Shown piece after piece: positions 31,492 through 33,135 of a DNA stretch of 33,135 nt. Origin of the DNA: SAR202 cluster bacterium (lineage in GTDB: Bacteria; Chloroflexota; Dehalococcoidia; UBA3495); NCBI GenBank assembly GCA_009392775.1, contig VFFT01000052.1, positions 1-33,135 on the forward strand, written 5' to 3'. The number at the start of each line of letters is the position of its first letter. Position 1 is the stretch's first letter. The position numbers and the translations under genes are program-made. The notes under the pieces were generated by a model. The model was not told where the DNA came from. It did not search any database and saw only the letters and a program-made list of their open reading frames with translations.

Positions 31492-31513
31492 TTTGTAGCG
31501 AATTTGTAGCGAA
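31492..31513 (+). repeat. 11-bp tandem duplication TTTGTAGCGAA x2
   Basis: TTTGTAGCGAA occurs twice in perfect tandem (31492-31502 and 31503-31513), 73 bases after the tRNA-Leu 3' end. It stands in non-coding DNA. Its place beside a tRNA would fit a leftover attachment or recombination site, but no integrase is in the window. Confidence 0.7.
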
Positions 31514-31551
31514 ACTCTTTTTTTCATGTTTTTCCACGCTCAGAAAAAGAA

Positions 31552-31577
31552 AAGCCCCGAATTAACTGTCGGGGCTT
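31552..31577. terminator. Terminator hairpin between tRNA-Leu and a minus-strand gene
   Basis: AAGCCCCGA (31552-31560) pairs perfectly with TCGGGGCTT (31569-31577), with an 8-base loop and a CTTCTT tail on the + side. On the minus side the stem is followed by TCTTTTTCT. It lies 31 bases after the end of the minus-strand gene at 31608, so it probably terminates that gene. Confidence 0.7.
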
Positions 31578-31607
31578 CTTCTGATGGGTTTTGTATAGTT
31601 ACTATAG

Positions 31608-31910
31608 TTATTGGCCCCAGTATCCCAATGCGTGTCGTTGAGCAATCCCATCTCCGACTGGTTGCACGTCACATTTACCTGTATCCTTCCAATGGTTGGT
31701 AAAACTATTTAAGTCATCATACGTCTCTGCCTCTATCACTGCAAAAACTCTATGATGCGGTTGGTTCAGAAACACGGCTATCACTTTAACTTTATCGTTC
31801 CCTTCCATCCATCTGCCAGATTCCTTTTGGTAGTCCGTCCTACCCTCTTTCCTTGACTGTACTCCCCCGCAACTCAAATGATCATGCTGTGCAGTTATGT
31901 GAAATAACAT
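31608..31910 (-). CDS. Small alpha/beta-barrel-like protein, similar to DUF3303/GYD-type
   Basis: A 100-aa soluble protein. It opens with MLFHITAQHDHLSCGG, then a stretch (VKVIAVFLNQPHHRVFAVIEAETYDDLNSFTNHW) with the strand-strand-helix pattern of dimeric ferredoxin-like (stress-response A/B barrel, DUF3303, muconolactone-isomerase-like) proteins, and ends DVQPVGDGIAQRHALGYWG. H4, H9, H11 and C14 of the opening could bind metal, but this is speculation. ATG 31910 has AAGGAG upstream at about 9 bases. It stands alone in the right-hand non-operon region. Function unknown. Confidence 0.75.
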   Translation of the reverse strand: MLFHITAQHDHLSCGGVQSRKEGRTDYQKESGRWMEGNDKVKVIAVFLNQPHHRVFAVIEAETYDDLNSFTNHWKDTGKCDVQPVGDGIAQRHALGYWGQ

Positions 31911-32295
31911 TACTAAAACTCTCCTTATTAATTTAAGATCTTTGTCAAATTAATGGATTCATTATTTACATTGATTAAGGCAAATCGATATGAGTGCTAC
32001 CTCCTTACTTGTTCCTGGCTGCCGTGCACGATTAATCAGCAAACTCCATACTTTCTGATTGCAGCCATCTCAAGACCTTTGCTGAATATTCCAAACGCCT
32101 TAGTACGTTACTTATCGAACTAGAAGATAGGAGCTTTGGTTACTAGAACAGTATTTACTTTCGCGAAATTATATCATCTAAGCAATACAGATCAAGCTAG
32201 GCCAAGCAATGTGATTCGAGTTATTGAATCGTATTCAAACTACGACTAACAGATTCCTAACGTTGCTAATTGAGCATAGGAGCCTGATTATAAGA
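31911..32295. other. 385-base intergenic gap
   Basis: No gene is convincingly supported. A perfect TTGACA on the minus strand lies about 35 bases before the 31910 gene but has no -10 at usual spacing. A plus-strand frame beginning at TTG 32224 crosses the end of the minus-strand gene at 32296 and shows no domain. I see no tRNA and no strong hairpin. Confidence 0.5.
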
Positions 32296-33135
32296 CTATA
32301 CCTGTGGTTGGGTATTTGGAGCGAGGTGAACGCCACTAATCTCAAGAATATGCTGCATCGAACGGATCCTATGGCCAGGATCGAATGTGTAATACACAGT
32401 CTGCAACTTCCGCCCTTCTAGATGTATAGGCGGGATATTGGCCTTAACAGTATCACCTTCTGAACTGTAATTGTAGTATTGAGGCTTATGCCTATTATTC
32501 ATCTCAGTGATCAATTTATCCCTAGTATCGTCAAGATCACTTTTCTGCTCGGGTATATCCTCAGGGCACAGATCGCCCAAAATAGTTCCACTTAACGCGT
32601 CTAACCAACCTATGTTCTGACTGGAATCTACTTCCAGAGTTTCATCCATTGCTGGTTTATCGATTAATTCGTAAGTTATAAAACCCATTGTTGTAGTGGT
32701 CAGAGCCATATGCAGCTTCACTTGATAATCACCTTGAGCTTCCCTCCATTGCTTCAACGCTTTCATAAGTTGTTCAGAATTAACTCCTCGCAGCAATTCC
32801 GGTATTACTGAACCCATCCAATTATTAGAGTTGAATTGCACATCAGTGCTTACGCTATCCAGAACTAAATCCCAATCCCGTCGTCTCACACCCCTCAAAA
32901 AGTTTTTGAGAGTAAGAGCATTATCCAAATCCATTAAATTGATTCCGCCACCAACCATTTGAGCATCCAAAAACGAGTCGTCATCCTTATCCCAGAAGGC
33001 CCTCTGATTGATAACAGTTGAAGCCTTCAGAATCTGTTCAAACATCCTACCAAGCTGCTCATCAATTACAACGCAACTACCGGACGGTAGAATCTCTTCT
33101 CCATTAGATGGCTTATAGTTAACAGTCACCTTTCT
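32296..33135 (-). CDS. Unrecognised soluble protein (5' partial)
   Basis: At least 279 residues; the frame is open to the window edge, with R and K codons before the GTG at 33129, so that GTG is unlikely to be the real start. No signal peptide or membrane helix is visible in the part present. Motifs are rather plain: FWDKDDDSFLDAQMVGGGINLMDLDNAL, NFLRGVRRRDWDLVLDSV and a Pro/Tyr-rich C-terminal third (KPQYYNYSSEGDTVKANIPP, TVYYTFDPGHRIRSMQHILEISG). I do not recognise the family. The end, with GHRIRSMQHILE, may be a beta-strand plus helix module. Confidence 0.72.
   Translation of the reverse strand, partial: RKVTVNYKPSNGEEILPSGSCVVIDEQLGRMFEQILKASTVINQRAFWDKDDDSFLDAQMVGGGINLMDLDNALTLKNFLRGVRRRDWDLVLDSVSTDVQFNSNNWMGSVIPELLRGVNSEQLMKALKQWREAQGDYQVKLHMALTTTTMGFITYELIDKPAMDETLEVDSSQNIGWLDALSGTILGDLCPEDIPEQKSDLDDTRDKLITEMNNRHKPQYYNYSSEGDTVKANIPPIHLEGRKLQTVYYTFDPGHRIRSMQHILEISGVHLAPNTQPQV

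Noticed and set aside
32224..32421. 65-codon plus-strand frame overlapping the 3' end of the unknown minus-strand gene
   Set aside because: TTG start without ribosome site, no domain, and it conflicts with the longer open frame on the other strand.
1..33135. CRISPR arrays, transposases, integrases and phage genes
   Set aside because: I looked for regularly spaced repeats, terminal inverted repeats and transposase/integrase motifs on both strands and found none.

Overview
The window looks like chromosomal DNA from a moderately AT-rich, probably monoderm bacterium. My best guess is a free-living Chloroflexota of the SAR202/Dehalococcoidia kind. The clues are a short Gram-positive-type YidC, a Bacillus-type PurF with propeptide and Fe-S cysteines, PurS as a separate small protein, a luciferase-like flavin/F420 oxidoreductase, an SCP-x-type thiolase beside an HMG-CoA-synthase-like/DUF35 fusion, and frequent TTG starts. 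This placement is inference from gene content. There is no rRNA, phage, IS element or CRISPR array. Nearly all of the sequence is compact coding DNA.

Left third (1-9063, + strand): the end of a NodU/CmcH-type carbamoyltransferase, a 354-base gap, then a purine-centred run: purD, two unrecognised proteins joined to it by 1-base overlaps, a HAD phosphatase, purB (TTG start), purC, a DUF3105 membrane-anchored protein, purS, and an Asp-box beta-propeller. purQ and purL, the usual partners of purS, do not follow it.

Middle (9064-18341): a thioredoxin-like protein with one active-site cysteine and a small CPAC glutaredoxin (both -), then a divergent ABM-type monooxygenase (+) ending in a strong terminator. 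After that comes a long minus-strand block. In transcription order it is an HMGS-DUF35 fusion, an overlapping thiolase, an MFS exporter, minC, minD and minE with coupled overlaps, and a GSAM-like aminotransferase. A perfect 13-bp hairpin holds the thiolase stop codon in its loop just before the MFS start.

Right of centre (18491-20803, +): a CtpA-type S41 protease, smpB, and a gamma-carbonic-anhydrase-like protein, closed by a hairpin. Then on the minus strand come an LLM oxidoreductase, an SDR, a family-2 glycosyltransferase, and a second purine block transcribed purF, purM, purH. purF has a good promoter so close to its GTG start that the mRNA may be leaderless.

Right end: the conserved rpmH-rnpA-yidD-yidC-jag ribosome/membrane-insertion operon (-), with a PQQ-type propeller lipoprotein gene inserted between yidD and yidC. 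The yidC and jag reading frames overlap by 113 bases, so the arginine-rich YidC tail is encoded by the Glu-rich start of Jag in another frame. This is the most unusual feature I see. tRNA-Leu(CAA) is divergent from rpmH and is followed by an 11-bp tandem repeat and a small terminator. The window ends with a small alpha/beta-barrel-like protein, a 385-base gap, and a partial unknown gene.
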